DNA from: Lachnospiraceae bacterium
GTDB lineage: Bacteria > Bacillota > Clostridia > Lachnospirales > Lachnospiraceae
Assembly (NCBI GenBank): GCA_017463255.1
Contig: JAFTPP010000011.1
Coordinates: 62,001-126,000, forward strand
Direction of reading: 5' to 3'
Length of the DNA: 64,000 nt
Below the pieces are notes generated by a model, which did not search any database, was not told the DNA's origin, and saw only the letters and a program-made list of their open reading frames with translations. Below, piece by piece: positions 46,503-54,495 of the stretch (positions are counted from its first letter, which is position 1; each line of letters opens with the position of its first letter). Both the position numbers and the translations under genes were made by a program.

Positions 46503-47702
46503 TTATTCTATTGTGATAGGGTCACCGTCTTCAATGATACAAATCATGGTCTTACCTGTATTTAAGGTGATTTCATTACCGTTTGCATCATAGTATTTAG
46601 TAATTGCATAATCATCTTCTTTTTCCCATGTAACAGGGATGGCATATCCGTTGGTGATATAGTAGCCTTCACCGCCTGCCTTAAAGTAGAATTCAAGGTA
46701 TCCCTTTGTATCCATTACACGGTGAGGTGTAAACTGTACTAAAATGTTTTCGAAGGAAAGCTGTTCCCCATTTACTTCATCCACATGAGCTTCGTTATAC
46801 TGGAATCTCAAATATTTTCCGGATTCTGCATCATAGGTAAAATAAGTATCGTCTACCGGATAAGTGGTAGTTAAATCCAACTTGTTACAAGGAATTGCAT
46901 CAGTGGCGGTGCTTAAATCAATTACATTCTCTTCGTCAGCAAACTGATAGTGGGCACCCTTGTACATTCCTGTATAGTTTAAAGAATAACCTCTTGCTTC
47001 GATAAAGTTTTCTAAGGATTCTTTGGATAAATATGCGTTGTGAGGAGCTTTACGGTCTGTTGTACGGTACCAATAACATGCTCTTCCGTTTTTATCTACT
47101 GTACCAAAGGAGTCTTCTGTTCCTTTGTGTGCATCTCCATCATTACAATCAAGGTCTGCTACAAGACCACTGTTTAAAATATCGTCTACATACCAAGGGT
47201 TGCCGTGATGTACATACAACGGATCCCACTCAAGTGCCCAATACACAAAATAAGTACGTGCGCTACGTAAGTTACCTACACGGTCACCTAATGAATCCAA
47301 ATTGTCAAACAGTGCCATGAGACGTGTCATACTTCCTTCTACCTGACACTGATAGATAACGCCGGCTTCACTTAATCCATAGTGGGGCGGAGCTGATTTA
47401 TCATTTGGAATCATAATTGCAATGGGACGTAAGCCTTCATAGGATGCTGAAATCCATTCGTTGGTTAAAGCGCTTCTGATAAGTCCTGCATTAGGGTCAT
47501 CAGGAGTAACCTGACCGGGATTGCTATTATCGTCATTATTATCGTTATCTGAATTGTCGCCGGGAGTATTACTCGGAGTGTTTGGGGAATCTACAGTTCC
47601 GTTTCCACCGGGGTTCTCTGTCTTTCCCTCATTACCGCAGCCTGCACATAATGTAACTAACATGGCCGTTGCAAGGAAAAGAGAAACGAGTTTCTTTTTC
47701 AT
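46503..47702 (-). CDS. DUF3048 family lipoprotein (second copy)
   Basis: A 399-residue lipoprotein paralog. The start is the ATG for MKKKLVSLFLATAMLVTLCAG, with AGGAGAGGA upstream; earlier in-frame codons have no support. The lipobox is TLCAGC and a Gly/Asn/Asp-rich linker follows (about 25-70). The DUF3048 core (SALTNEWISASYEGLRPIAI, GNLRSARTYFVYWALEWDP, HHGNPWYVDD) is clearly similar to the first copy. The linkers differ, which suggests an old duplication. Confidence 0.88.
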   Translation of the reverse strand: MKKKLVSLFLATAMLVTLCAGCGNEGKTENPGGNGTVDSPNTPSNTPGDNSDNDNNDDNSNPGQVTPDDPNAGLIRSALTNEWISASYEGLRPIAIMIPNDKSAPPHYGLSEAGVIYQCQVEGSMTRLMALFDNLDSLGDRVGNLRSARTYFVYWALEWDPLYVHHGNPWYVDDILNSGLVADLDCNDGDAHKGTEDSFGTVDKNGRACYWYRTTDRKAPHNAYLSKESLENFIEARGYSLNYTGMYKGAHYQFADEENVIDLSTATDAIPCNKLDLTTTYPVDDTYFTYDAESGKYLRFQYNEAHVDEVNGEQLSFENILVQFTPHRVMDTKGYLEFYFKAGGEGYYITNGYAIPVTWEKEDDYAITKYYDANGNEITLNTGKTMICIIEDGDPITIE

Positions 47703-47765
47703 GCTATATTCCTCTCCTAAATATACACTTAGTTTTGTATTTTGGTGGGAAAACCCACAAAGTAT

Positions 47766-47794
47766 ATTATAACACAATGAGTTGCGCAAGAAAA
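47766..47794 (-). promoter_or_regulatory. Candidate promoter of the second DUF3048 gene
   Basis: On the minus strand a perfect TATAAT (47771-47766) lies 17 bases from a weak TTTTCT (47794-47789), 63 bases before the ATG. Confidence 0.5.
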
Positions 47795-47833
47795 CCATAA
47801 AATGAAAAGTTATGAAAAACTTTTTAAAGCACA

Positions 47834-47862
47834 TTGCCATTCTTATTTTATCAATGTATTAT
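47834..47862 (+). promoter_or_regulatory. Promoter of rmlD
   Basis: TTGCCA (47834-47839), 17-base spacer, TATTAT (47857-47862), 49 bases before the rmlD start. Confidence 0.65.
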
Positions 47863-47911
47863 AGTATTAGAAAAATCTGACTTTCAGGTGAATAAAGAGA
47901 GGATTCAGTGT

Positions 47912-48760
47912 ATGAAGAAATTAATTATTACAGGGTGCAACGGCCAGTTGGGACGTGCAGTCAACGAATTACTGAAGGATAATACGGAATATGAGTGTGT
48001 GAATACTGATGTTGCAGAACTTGATATAACCGATATGGATGCGGTGAATGCACTTTTTGAAGAGGTTAAGCCGTATGCGGTAATTAATTGTGCGGCATAT
48101 ACTGCTGTTGATAAATGTGAAACAGATAAAGACAATGCTTATCGCATTAATGCCATTGGTCCCAGAAATTTAAGTATTGCAGCCTCTAAGTATGATGCAA
48201 AGATGGTGCATGTTTCTACTGATTATGTGTTCCCCGGTGACGGTACGGTTCCTTATACAGAATTTGATACAACAGGCCCCCAGAGTGCTTATGGTGCAAC
48301 AAAACTTGCAGGAGAGCATTTTGTACAGCAATTTGCGACAAAGTATTTTATTATTCGTACCGCATGGTTATATGGAGATGGCAATAATTTTGCAAGAACC
48401 ATGTTAAGACTTTCAGAAACTCATGATAAGGTGCGTGTGGTGAATGACCAGTTTGGAACACCGACCAGCGCAAAAGAGTTGGCAAAGGCTATATTATATC
48501 TGCTTCCTACTGAAAATTATGGATTGTTCCACGGAACCTGTGAAGGTTCGTGCAGTTGGGCGGATTTTGCTGCAGAAGTATTCAGACTTGCGGGACTTCC
48601 TACCAAGGTAGAGGGAATCAGTACGGAAGAATATGGCTCACCTACGAAACGTCCTGCATATTCCATTTTGGAAAATAAGATGTTTAAACTGACTACTGAT
48701 TTTATGTTTGCAGACTGGAAGGATGCTATTGCAGAATATATGAAGGATTATCAAAAATAA
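47912..48760 (+). CDS. rmlD: dTDP-4-dehydrorhamnose reductase RmlD
   Basis: Last step of dTDP-L-rhamnose synthesis. The 282-residue SDR protein has the NAD(P)-binding motif GCNGQLGRAV, the catalytic YGATKLAGE (YxxxK), and VSTDYVFPGDG. The start is the ATG at 47912, with AGAGAGGA upstream. No rmlA, rmlB or rmlC is in the window, so the first three enzymes must be encoded elsewhere or the protein serves another 4-keto sugar. It is a single gene with its own promoter and terminator, close to the polysaccharide region. Confidence 0.92.
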   Translation: MKKLIITGCNGQLGRAVNELLKDNTEYECVNTDVAELDITDMDAVNALFEEVKPYAVINCAAYTAVDKCETDKDNAYRINAIGPRNLSIAASKYDAKMVHVSTDYVFPGDGTVPYTEFDTTGPQSAYGATKLAGEHFVQQFATKYFIIRTAWLYGDGNNFARTMLRLSETHDKVRVVNDQFGTPTSAKELAKAILYLLPTENYGLFHGTCEGSCSWADFAAEVFRLAGLPTKVEGISTEEYGSPTKRPAYSILENKMFKLTTDFMFADWKDAIAEYMKDYQK

Positions 48761-48776
48761 GAATTGTAATAAAGTT

Positions 48777-48811
48777 CAGCCGTATGGAACATGGAACCAT
48801 ACGGCTGTTTT
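48777..48811 (+). terminator. Terminator of rmlD
   Basis: CAGCCGTATGG (48777-48787) pairs with CCATACGGCTG (48797-48807) around a 9-base loop, then TTTT. It may also end the convergent minus-strand gene. Confidence 0.9.
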
Positions 48812-48814
48812 AGA

Positions 48815-49624
48815 TTATAAATTTTCTTTTCCTTCTTTGATGGCGAGGTGGAGTTCGGTAAAAAGCTCATTGTATTTTAAATTGCTTTTGCCACATTTGG
48901 CTACGAAAGCGTATAAGGTAAGCGGAATCTTTTGTCCTTCAAATTCAAAGGTTTCTCCGTTGTGACTTTTGATCTCGTCAGCAATTTTTTGTGCGTACTC
49001 TTCAGAGGTACTGCCTGTTAAGATGCAGAATTCATCTCCGCCGATTCGAAAGGCAATATCTTCTTCGCCGGCTGCACGGTTTAACCGGTTTAAGGCCTCT
49101 AAAATAGCCAGGTCCCCGGCCTTCATTGAAATGTTGTTAATAGGAATTAATCCGTTGATATCTGCACAGACAAAATAGCAATCTTTTCTTTCGATAAATA
49201 AATCATATAATTGGCTGATATCTACATTTTTTCTTTGCATAATATATTCTTCTCCTTCACTTATGGGTCCCCTTAGTTTGGGATAGAGTTCCGAGAATCT
49301 TTTTTTATTACGAAACTCAGATGGGTTACAGTTCCAAATATTTTTGAAGGCGCGCGCAAAGGCTTCATGAGAGCTGTATCCGTATTTTACGGCCAATGAC
49401 AAAATGGAAACGTCGCAAAAAAGGGTGAGCTCCCTTGCGGCATGCATCATTCTGCGGCGGATAATGTACTCTCTGACAGAAATAGAATTCACACATTGAA
49501 ATAACTTTTCCAGAGTTGATTTGGAACAAAAACAGGCGTTTGCAATATCAGTGGTTTTGATATCGTCCTGCAAATGGGTTTCGATATATTCAAGGGAAAA
49601 TATGAGCAATTCTATGTTTTTCAT
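48815..49624 (-). CDS. AraC-type HTH fused to a GGDEF domain
   Basis: A 269-residue regulator of unusual order. Residues 1-105 form two AraC-type helix-turn-helix motifs (TTDIANACFCSKSTLEKLFQ and ILSLAVKYGYSSHEAFARAF). After a linker, residues 145-269 form a GGDEF domain with an intact GGDEF signature at 195-199 (RIGGDEFCILTG) and the first metal-binding Asp at D155. The loop after it (INGLIPINNISMKAGD) departs from the usual diguanylate-cyclase sequence, so activity is uncertain. It may read or make c-di-GMP to tune DNA binding. AAAGGAG precedes the ATG. It is followed by the rmlD terminator and lies next to another AraC gene. Confidence 0.82.
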   Translation of the reverse strand: MKNIELLIFSLEYIETHLQDDIKTTDIANACFCSKSTLEKLFQCVNSISVREYIIRRRMMHAARELTLFCDVSILSLAVKYGYSSHEAFARAFKNIWNCNPSEFRNKKRFSELYPKLRGPISEGEEYIMQRKNVDISQLYDLFIERKDCYFVCADINGLIPINNISMKAGDLAILEALNRLNRAAGEEDIAFRIGGDEFCILTGSTSEEYAQKIADEIKSHNGETFEFEGQKIPLTLYAFVAKCGKSNLKYNELFTELHLAIKEGKENL

Positions 49625-49650
49625 GAATCAATCTCCTTTGAAGTGTGAAT

Positions 49651-49666
49651 ATTACGATATCGTAAT
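49651..49666. promoter_or_regulatory. 16-bp perfect palindrome upstream of the AraC-GGDEF gene
   Basis: ATTACGATATCGTAAT lies 27-42 bases before the ATG and overlaps a possible minus-strand -10 (TACAAT, 49670-49665). It is a good candidate operator for a dimeric regulator. Confidence 0.55.
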
Positions 49667-49716
49667 TGTAGTGTAGCATCCTAAGAAAAAGTTCTTTTGA
49701 TTTTTTGAGTAAAGTT

Positions 49717-50586
49717 TTACCATTTGTTGCGATATTCTTTTGGGGATATTCCTTCTGATTTGCGGAATACCTTGGAAAAATACCCGGCATCCTGAAAACC
49801 GCAGCCTAGGGCTATATTTTCAATGGAATCCGAAGAAAAACGTAACAGGGATTTGGCTTTTGCGATTCTCTTAAAAGTGATGTCCTGGATAATGGTAACA
49901 CCGTAAAAACGGTGATATTCCCTTGCAAGATGGAATTTGCTTAAGTAGCACACCTCTGACAATAAATCCAGATTCAGGGGTTTGTCACAATGGTTGATAA
50001 TATATTCTCTTGCAAGAGAAAGCTTGTGGGTCAATTCACTTTCTGCCTGGTGCGATAAGGTAAGGGTGGCTTTTTGCCCCGCAAGAAAGCACAAGTGGAT
50101 TAAATGATTTATTAAAAAATGAACATTCAGTTCACTCATGGCATCTGCTTTATTAAGGGAAGAATGTATTTGCAATATGGTATCGGAAAATGCTTCCGGG
50201 TTTTCAGGGTGAAAAAGATAAGGAAACCCTGAAGAACAGTAAGCTAAATACCATGACTTGGCCTCTTTTCCTTCAAAATGAACCCAGTCCAGGGTCCAGG
50301 GGTTTTCTGCACTGCTTTCGTGGGAATATTCAGAGTGACAGTCTATAAAAACACATGCTCCGGCAGAAAGGTTTCTTTTTTCGTTTCCATAGGTAAAAAA
50401 ACCGGAACCTTTGGTAACAATCATGATAAGGTAAGAATTCAAGCGCTCTCTTTTACTGATATGTGGGCGTAATGATGTAAGAGTCCCCGCTTCCTGAGCA
50501 TACAGATAATTGGCCTTTGCGAAAGCGGAAGGCGTTGCCAGTATTCGGTTGGAACTTGATGCAGCTGGTAAGTTTGAAGTATTCAT
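49717..50586 (-). CDS. AraC family transcriptional regulator, divergent from gmd-fcl-manC
   Basis: A 289-residue classical AraC-family activator: an N-terminal cupin sensing domain (about 25-170; AGACVFIDCHSEYSHESS, WTLDWVHFEG) and C-terminal double HTH with LDLLSEVCYLSKFHLAREY and the signature IENIALGCGFQDAGYFSKVF...GISPKEYR. Its ligand is probably a sugar or glycoside, given the family and the divergent nucleotide-sugar operon. The start is the ATG at 50586 with AAAGGA upstream. The divergent arrangement and binding-site-like repeats suggest it controls both itself and gmd-fcl-manC. Confidence 0.88.
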   Translation of the reverse strand: MNTSNLPAASSSNRILATPSAFAKANYLYAQEAGTLTSLRPHISKRERLNSYLIMIVTKGSGFFTYGNEKRNLSAGACVFIDCHSEYSHESSAENPWTLDWVHFEGKEAKSWYLAYCSSGFPYLFHPENPEAFSDTILQIHSSLNKADAMSELNVHFLINHLIHLCFLAGQKATLTLSHQAESELTHKLSLAREYIINHCDKPLNLDLLSEVCYLSKFHLAREYHRFYGVTIIQDITFKRIAKAKSLLRFSSDSIENIALGCGFQDAGYFSKVFRKSEGISPKEYRNKW

Positions 50587-50629
50587 GATTGTCCTTTCCT
50601 GCGAATAAAAGTGCAATGAATATTGATTA

Positions 50630-50658
50630 GCAAGATTTTACCATTTTTACGCAAGATT
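50630..50658. repeat. Two direct repeats GCAAGATT, 21 bp apart
   Basis: GCAAGATT occurs at 50630-50637 and 50651-50658, exactly two helical turns apart on one face of the DNA. The first overlaps the araC -10 box and the second ends 5 bases before the gmd -35 box. This is the layout of AraC half-sites. Confidence 0.6.
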
Positions 50659-50663
50659 ATCAA
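50635..50663 (-). promoter_or_regulatory. Promoter of the divergent AraC gene
   Basis: On the minus strand TTGATA (50663-50658) and TAAAAT (50640-50635) have a 17-base spacer, 48 bases before the ATG. Confidence 0.6.
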
Positions 50664-50692
50664 TTGTAAAAACGGAAAATTGGGACTAAAAT
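50664..50692 (+). promoter_or_regulatory. Candidate promoter of gmd-fcl-manC
   Basis: TTGTAA (50664-50669) and TAAAAT (50687-50692) with a 17-base spacer; the -35 directly abuts the -35 of the divergent AraC gene. Transcripts would have a leader of about 65 bases. Confidence 0.55.
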
Positions 50693-50764
50693 GACTGAGA
50701 AAAGAAAAAAGAAAAAGCAAAATATTAACATTTTAATAAAAAACAGATTCGAACGGAGGAAAAT

Positions 50765-51838
50765 ATGAAAAACGTAGCATTGATTACAGGTATTACAGGA
50801 CAGGATGGTTCGTACTTGGCTGAATTTTTATTGGAAAAAGGATATGAGGTACACGGACTGTTGAGACGTCATAGTATTTCTAACACAGCAAGAATTGACC
50901 ATTTAATCCGCTCTGAATATAACAAAGTTAAATTTTTCCTGCATTTTGCAGATACTACGGACTCCAGCAATTTAATGCGATTGATTGGAGAAATCCGTCC
51001 TACGGAAGTCTACAATCTTGCGGCACAGTCCCATGTGGGAGTTTCCTTTGAGGTGCCTGAGTATACTGCGGATGCGACGGGAGTATCTACTCTGAAGCTA
51101 TTAGAAGCTATCCGCGTGAATGGAGGAAATTGCAGATATTATCAGGCATCTACTTCAGAGTTGTTTGGCGGACTGGAAGAAACAGCACCCCAAAGTGAAA
51201 CAACACCTTTCTATCCTAAGAGCCCGTATGGCGTGGCAAAATTGTATTCTTACTGGATTACCGTAAATTATCGTGAATCTTATAATATGTTTACCTGTAA
51301 CGGAATTCTTTTTAATCATGAGTCGCCAAGACGAGGGGAGAATTTTGTTACAAGAAAAATTACATTGGCCATTGCCAATATGATGGCAGGTAATCAGAAA
51401 AAATTATCTCTCGGCAATATGAATGCTAAGCGTGATTGGGGCTTTGCAGGAGATTATGTAGAGGGTATGTGGTTAATGCTACAACAGGATAAACCCGGTG
51501 ATTATGTTCTTGCTACCAACGAAACCCATACGGTACGTCAGTTTGTTGAAGCAGCTTTTGGTGAGATCGGTATAGAAATCCGTTGGGAAGGAAGCGGCGT
51601 TAACGAAAAGGGATATGATGTTAAGACGGGTGAACTTTTGGTAGATGTAAATCCTGAGTTCTATCGTCCGGCAGAAGTGGAATTTTTGTGGGGGAATCCT
51701 GCAAAAGCCCAAAAAGAACTTGGATGGAAACGTAAGTGCGATTTTGCGGCACTTGTAAATATGATGATGGAAGCGGATTTGAAAGAAATTGCGGGCATGA
51801 CTTTGGAAGAATGCCGTGAAAAAAATATGAAACGCTAA
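50765..51838 (+). CDS. gmd: GDP-mannose 4,6-dehydratase
   Basis: Converts GDP-mannose to GDP-4-keto-6-deoxymannose. The 357-residue SDR enzyme has the NADP motif [20 protein letters not shown], catalytic [15 protein letters not shown] and [22 protein letters not shown] precedes the ATG. It starts an operon with fcl and manC that makes GDP-L-fucose from mannose-1-phosphate, evidently for the polysaccharide cluster downstream. Confidence 0.97.
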   Translation: MKNVALITGITGQDGSYLAEFLLEKGYEVHGLLRRHSISNTARIDHLIRSEYNKVKFFLHFADTTDSSNLMRLIGEIRPTEVYNLAAQSHVGVSFEVPEYTADATGVSTLKLLEAIRVNGGNCRYYQASTSELFGGLEETAPQSETTPFYPKSPYGVAKLYSYWITVNYRESYNMFTCNGILFNHESPRRGENFVTRKITLAIANMMAGNQKKLSLGNMNAKRDWGFAGDYVEGMWLMLQQDKPGDYVLATNETHTVRQFVEAAFGEIGIEIRWEGSGVNEKGYDVKTGELLVDVNPEFYRPAEVEFLWGNPAKAQKELGWKRKCDFAALVNMMMEADLKEIAGMTLEECREKNMKR

Positions 51839-51859
51839 TTTGATAAGAGGTCTGTAAAA

Positions 51860-52816
51860 ATGGAAAAGTACCAAATGAATAAACAGGATAAAATATTTGT
51901 GGCAGGACACAGGGGGCTTGTGGGTAGCGCAATTGTAAGAAATTTAAAATCCAAAGGATATGAGAATCTTTTACTAAAAATCCACCAAGAGTTGGATTTA
52001 ATGTCCCAGGCGGATGTGAAACAGTTTTTTGAAGAGAACCGTCCGGATGTGGTGGTGTTAGCAGCTGCTAAGGTGGGTGGTATTCATGCCAACGAAACGG
52101 CACCGGCAGATTTTGCATACGAGAATCTTCAGATGGAATGTAATGTGATTCATTATAGTCACATGTACGGAGTGAAAAAATTATTGTTTTTAGGCAGCAC
52201 CTGTATTTATCCTAAAATGGCACCACAGCCAATCACGGAGGAAGCACTTCTTACAGGACTTTTAGAGCCTACCAATGAGGGGTATGCCATTGCAAAGATA
52301 GCCGGCCTTTTAATGTGCAGGTATTATAAAGAACAGTACGGGGATAATTTTATCAGCTGTATGCCAACCAATTTGTATGGTCCCCATGATAACTACGATT
52401 TGCAGGGATCCCATGTAATGCCTGCCATGATACGTAAATTCCATGATGCAAAAATCAACCGGTTATCAAGGGTGGAATTATGGGGGACAGGTTCTCCTTT
52501 AAGAGAGTTCTTATATGTAGATGATATGGCAGATGCCTGTGTATATCTTTTGGAAAATTATGACGGAAAAATGCACGTTAATATTGGTACAGGAAAAGAG
52601 ATTACAATTTTTGACCTTGCAGAAAAAATCCGGAAAGTGGTTGGATATGAAGGAGAGATTATCTGGAATAAGGATATGCCTGACGGAACTCCAAGAAAAT
52701 TAACGGATGTAACAAAACTTCATGAGCTTGGCTGGAAACACAAGGTTGATTTGGACGAGGGCATTAAGCTGGCATATCAGTGGTTTTGTGAAAATGTAGA
52801 ACAGGCGAGATTGTAA
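51860..52816 (+). CDS. fcl: GDP-L-fucose synthase
   Basis: Epimerises and reduces GDP-4-keto-6-deoxymannose to GDP-L-fucose. The 318 residues have [16 protein letters not shown] (NADPH site), [17 protein letters not shown], the catalytic YAIAKIAGL and [20 protein letters not shown]. It begins 21 bases after gmd. The start used is the ATG at 51860; the in-frame ATG of MNKQDK fifteen bases later is possible. Confidence 0.95.
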   Translation: MEKYQMNKQDKIFVAGHRGLVGSAIVRNLKSKGYENLLLKIHQELDLMSQADVKQFFEENRPDVVVLAAAKVGGIHANETAPADFAYENLQMECNVIHYSHMYGVKKLLFLGSTCIYPKMAPQPITEEALLTGLLEPTNEGYAIAKIAGLLMCRYYKEQYGDNFISCMPTNLYGPHDNYDLQGSHVMPAMIRKFHDAKINRLSRVELWGTGSPLREFLYVDDMADACVYLLENYDGKMHVNIGTGKEITIFDLAEKIRKVVGYEGEIIWNKDMPDGTPRKLTDVTKLHELGWKHKVDLDEGIKLAYQWFCENVEQARL

Positions 52817-52838
52817 CAGATAGTTGTCGGAGGTTATT

Positions 52839-53906
52839 ATGAATATATATGGTGTGATTCTTGCAGGTGGCGGCGGTACCAGATTCTGGCCACTTAGCAG
52901 GAAAGATTTACCAAAGCAGTTTTTAAATTTGACAGGAACCGACTTAATGGTAAATGAAACAATTGACCGTATGAGCGGTGTTGTTGATCAGGGGAATATT
53001 TTTATTGTTACCAGTAAGGAACAGGCAGAGTTAACCTATCAAGCCACAGAAGGCAGAATTGAAAAAGACCATATATTGTTAGAACCGGCGGCGCGTAATA
53101 CAGCGGCCTGTATTGCTTATGCTGCTGAAACTATTATGAAAAAATATGGTGACGGAGTTATGTGTGTACTGCCGTCAGATCACTATATTAAAGACAATGA
53201 CGGCTTTAGAAAAGTTATGTCCCGGGCCATTGATACGGCAAACGAAACAGACGCGCTGATTACGGTAGGAATTCATCCTACTTTTGCGGCGACGGGATAT
53301 GGATATATCAGATATGACAAGTCATTTCCCGGACCTGTGAAAGAAGTAGCGGAGTTTGTGGAAAAGCCTGATATTAAAACTGCAAAACAGTATTTGCAGG
53401 AGGGGTGTTATCTTTGGAACAGCGGAATGTTTTTCTGGAAAGTTGGTGTGATTTTAAAACAATTTCAGACGTTGCTTCCGGATATCTACCAAAAAGTGGA
53501 GCAAATTGGTGATGCCATTAATACCCCTATGGAAGAAGCGGTGTTAAATGAAGTGTATCCTGTGATTCCTAAGATATCCATTGATTACGGAATCATGGAG
53601 CGGGCGGACAATGTAAAAGTAATTGCCGGAGAATTTGGCTGGAATGATGTTGGAAGCTGGGATGCATTACAGGCCTTATACGAGGAAGATGCTAATGGGA
53701 ATGTAATATACGGTGAGCAGATTCATGTGGATACCCATAACTGTATTTGCTATGCAAAAACTAAGCTGATTGCGGCACTTGGGGTAGAAGATTTGATTAT
53801 TGTAGAAGCAGATGATGCTATTTTGGTATGCCATAGGGATAAGGCCCAGGAAGTGCGAAGAGTTGTAGAAGAACTTAAAAATAATGGGAAAGAACATTAT
53901 TTGTAA
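52839..53906 (+). CDS. manC: Mannose-1-phosphate guanylyltransferase
   Basis: Makes GDP-mannose from mannose-1-phosphate and GTP. The 355-residue protein is the short form without the C-terminal phosphomannose isomerase domain. Visible motifs are GVILAGGGGTRFWPLSRKDLPKQFL-type nucleotide loop, LPSDHYIKD, EFVEKPD and GWNDVGSWDAL. The start is the ATG preceded by CGGAGG. It completes the GDP-mannose/GDP-fucose trio. Confidence 0.95.
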   Translation: MNIYGVILAGGGGTRFWPLSRKDLPKQFLNLTGTDLMVNETIDRMSGVVDQGNIFIVTSKEQAELTYQATEGRIEKDHILLEPAARNTAACIAYAAETIMKKYGDGVMCVLPSDHYIKDNDGFRKVMSRAIDTANETDALITVGIHPTFAATGYGYIRYDKSFPGPVKEVAEFVEKPDIKTAKQYLQEGCYLWNSGMFFWKVGVILKQFQTLLPDIYQKVEQIGDAINTPMEEAVLNEVYPVIPKISIDYGIMERADNVKVIAGEFGWNDVGSWDALQALYEEDANGNVIYGEQIHVDTHNCICYAKTKLIAALGVEDLIIVEADDAILVCHRDKAQEVRRVVEELKNNGKEHYL

Positions 53907-53936
53907 ATTTTACGAAAAAACGCGATAAATTAATAA

Positions 53937-53965
53937 TTTACATATTAGAACGCAAGTGATAATAT
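53937..53965 (+). promoter_or_regulatory. Promoter of the Spo0A-domain gene
   Basis: TTTACA (53937-53942), a 17-base spacer and TAATAT (53960-53965), 50 bases before the GTG start. Confidence 0.55.
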
Positions 53966-54014
53966 AGTTTGGGGTAGAGAGAGGATAATATAGGCGGACT
54001 TAGGAGGAAGTTGA

Positions 54015-54392
54015 GTGGAGGCATCGGGCTTTAATCGGTTTGAACTTGAACGATGCGTGACGGATCTGATGCTGGATGTCGGGGTACCGGCCCATTTAAA
54101 GGGTTACCACTATCTGAGGGAAGCAATCGTTATGTCCGAAAGAGATATGGAGGTTGTGAACAGCGTGACTAAACTGCTTTATCCGGAAATTGCTAAAAGA
54201 TTCAGGACGACGGATCAAAAAGTAGAGCGTGCCATCAGAAATGCCATTGAAGTTTCATGGGAACGTGGCAACCAGCAGACCTTTGAGGTTATTTTCGGCT
54301 ATTCGCATTGCACGGGAAAGGGCAGACCCACTAACAGTGAATACATAGCAAGAATCGCAGATAGAATTCGATTACAGGAAAGAGGCTTTTAA
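54015..54392 (+). CDS. Stand-alone Spo0A C-terminal DNA-binding domain protein
   Basis: A 125-residue protein that aligns with the effector domain of Spo0A from end to end: VTDLMLDVGVPAHLKGYHYLREAI, ITKLLYPEIAKRF-like VTKLLYPEIAKRF, the recognition helix region VERAIRNAIEVSWERGN, and GRPTNSEYIARIADRIRL. No receiver domain precedes it, so it is not controlled by phosphorelay in the usual way. GTG start with AGGAGG 7 bases upstream. It has its own promoter and terminator and lies between the GDP-fucose operon and the polysaccharide assembly genes. It may bind 0A boxes constitutively or compete with full-length Spo0A. Confidence 0.88.
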   Translation: MEASGFNRFELERCVTDLMLDVGVPAHLKGYHYLREAIVMSERDMEVVNSVTKLLYPEIAKRFRTTDQKVERAIRNAIEVSWERGNQQTFEVIFGYSHCTGKGRPTNSEYIARIADRIRLQERGF

Positions 54393-54414
54393 CAGAGGTT
54401 AGAAGTCTTTTTTT
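54383..54414 (+). terminator. Terminator of the Spo0A-domain gene
   Basis: AGGCTTTTAAC (54383-54393) pairs with GTTAGAAGTCT (54398-54408) with two G-U pairs, then six T. It overlaps the stop codon. Confidence 0.8.
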
Positions 54415-54434
54415 GTTGTATTCTTTATGATATT

Positions 54435-54462
54435 TTGATGGAAAAATAGATACGGGTATGAT
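54435..54462 (+). promoter_or_regulatory. Promoter of the polysaccharide assembly cluster
   Basis: TTGATG (54435-54440), 16-base spacer, TATGAT (54457-54462), 33 bases before the first gene of the cluster. Confidence 0.6.
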
Positions 54463-54495
54463 AGAATTAGGAAGTATTGAAAGGGGCTACAGATA

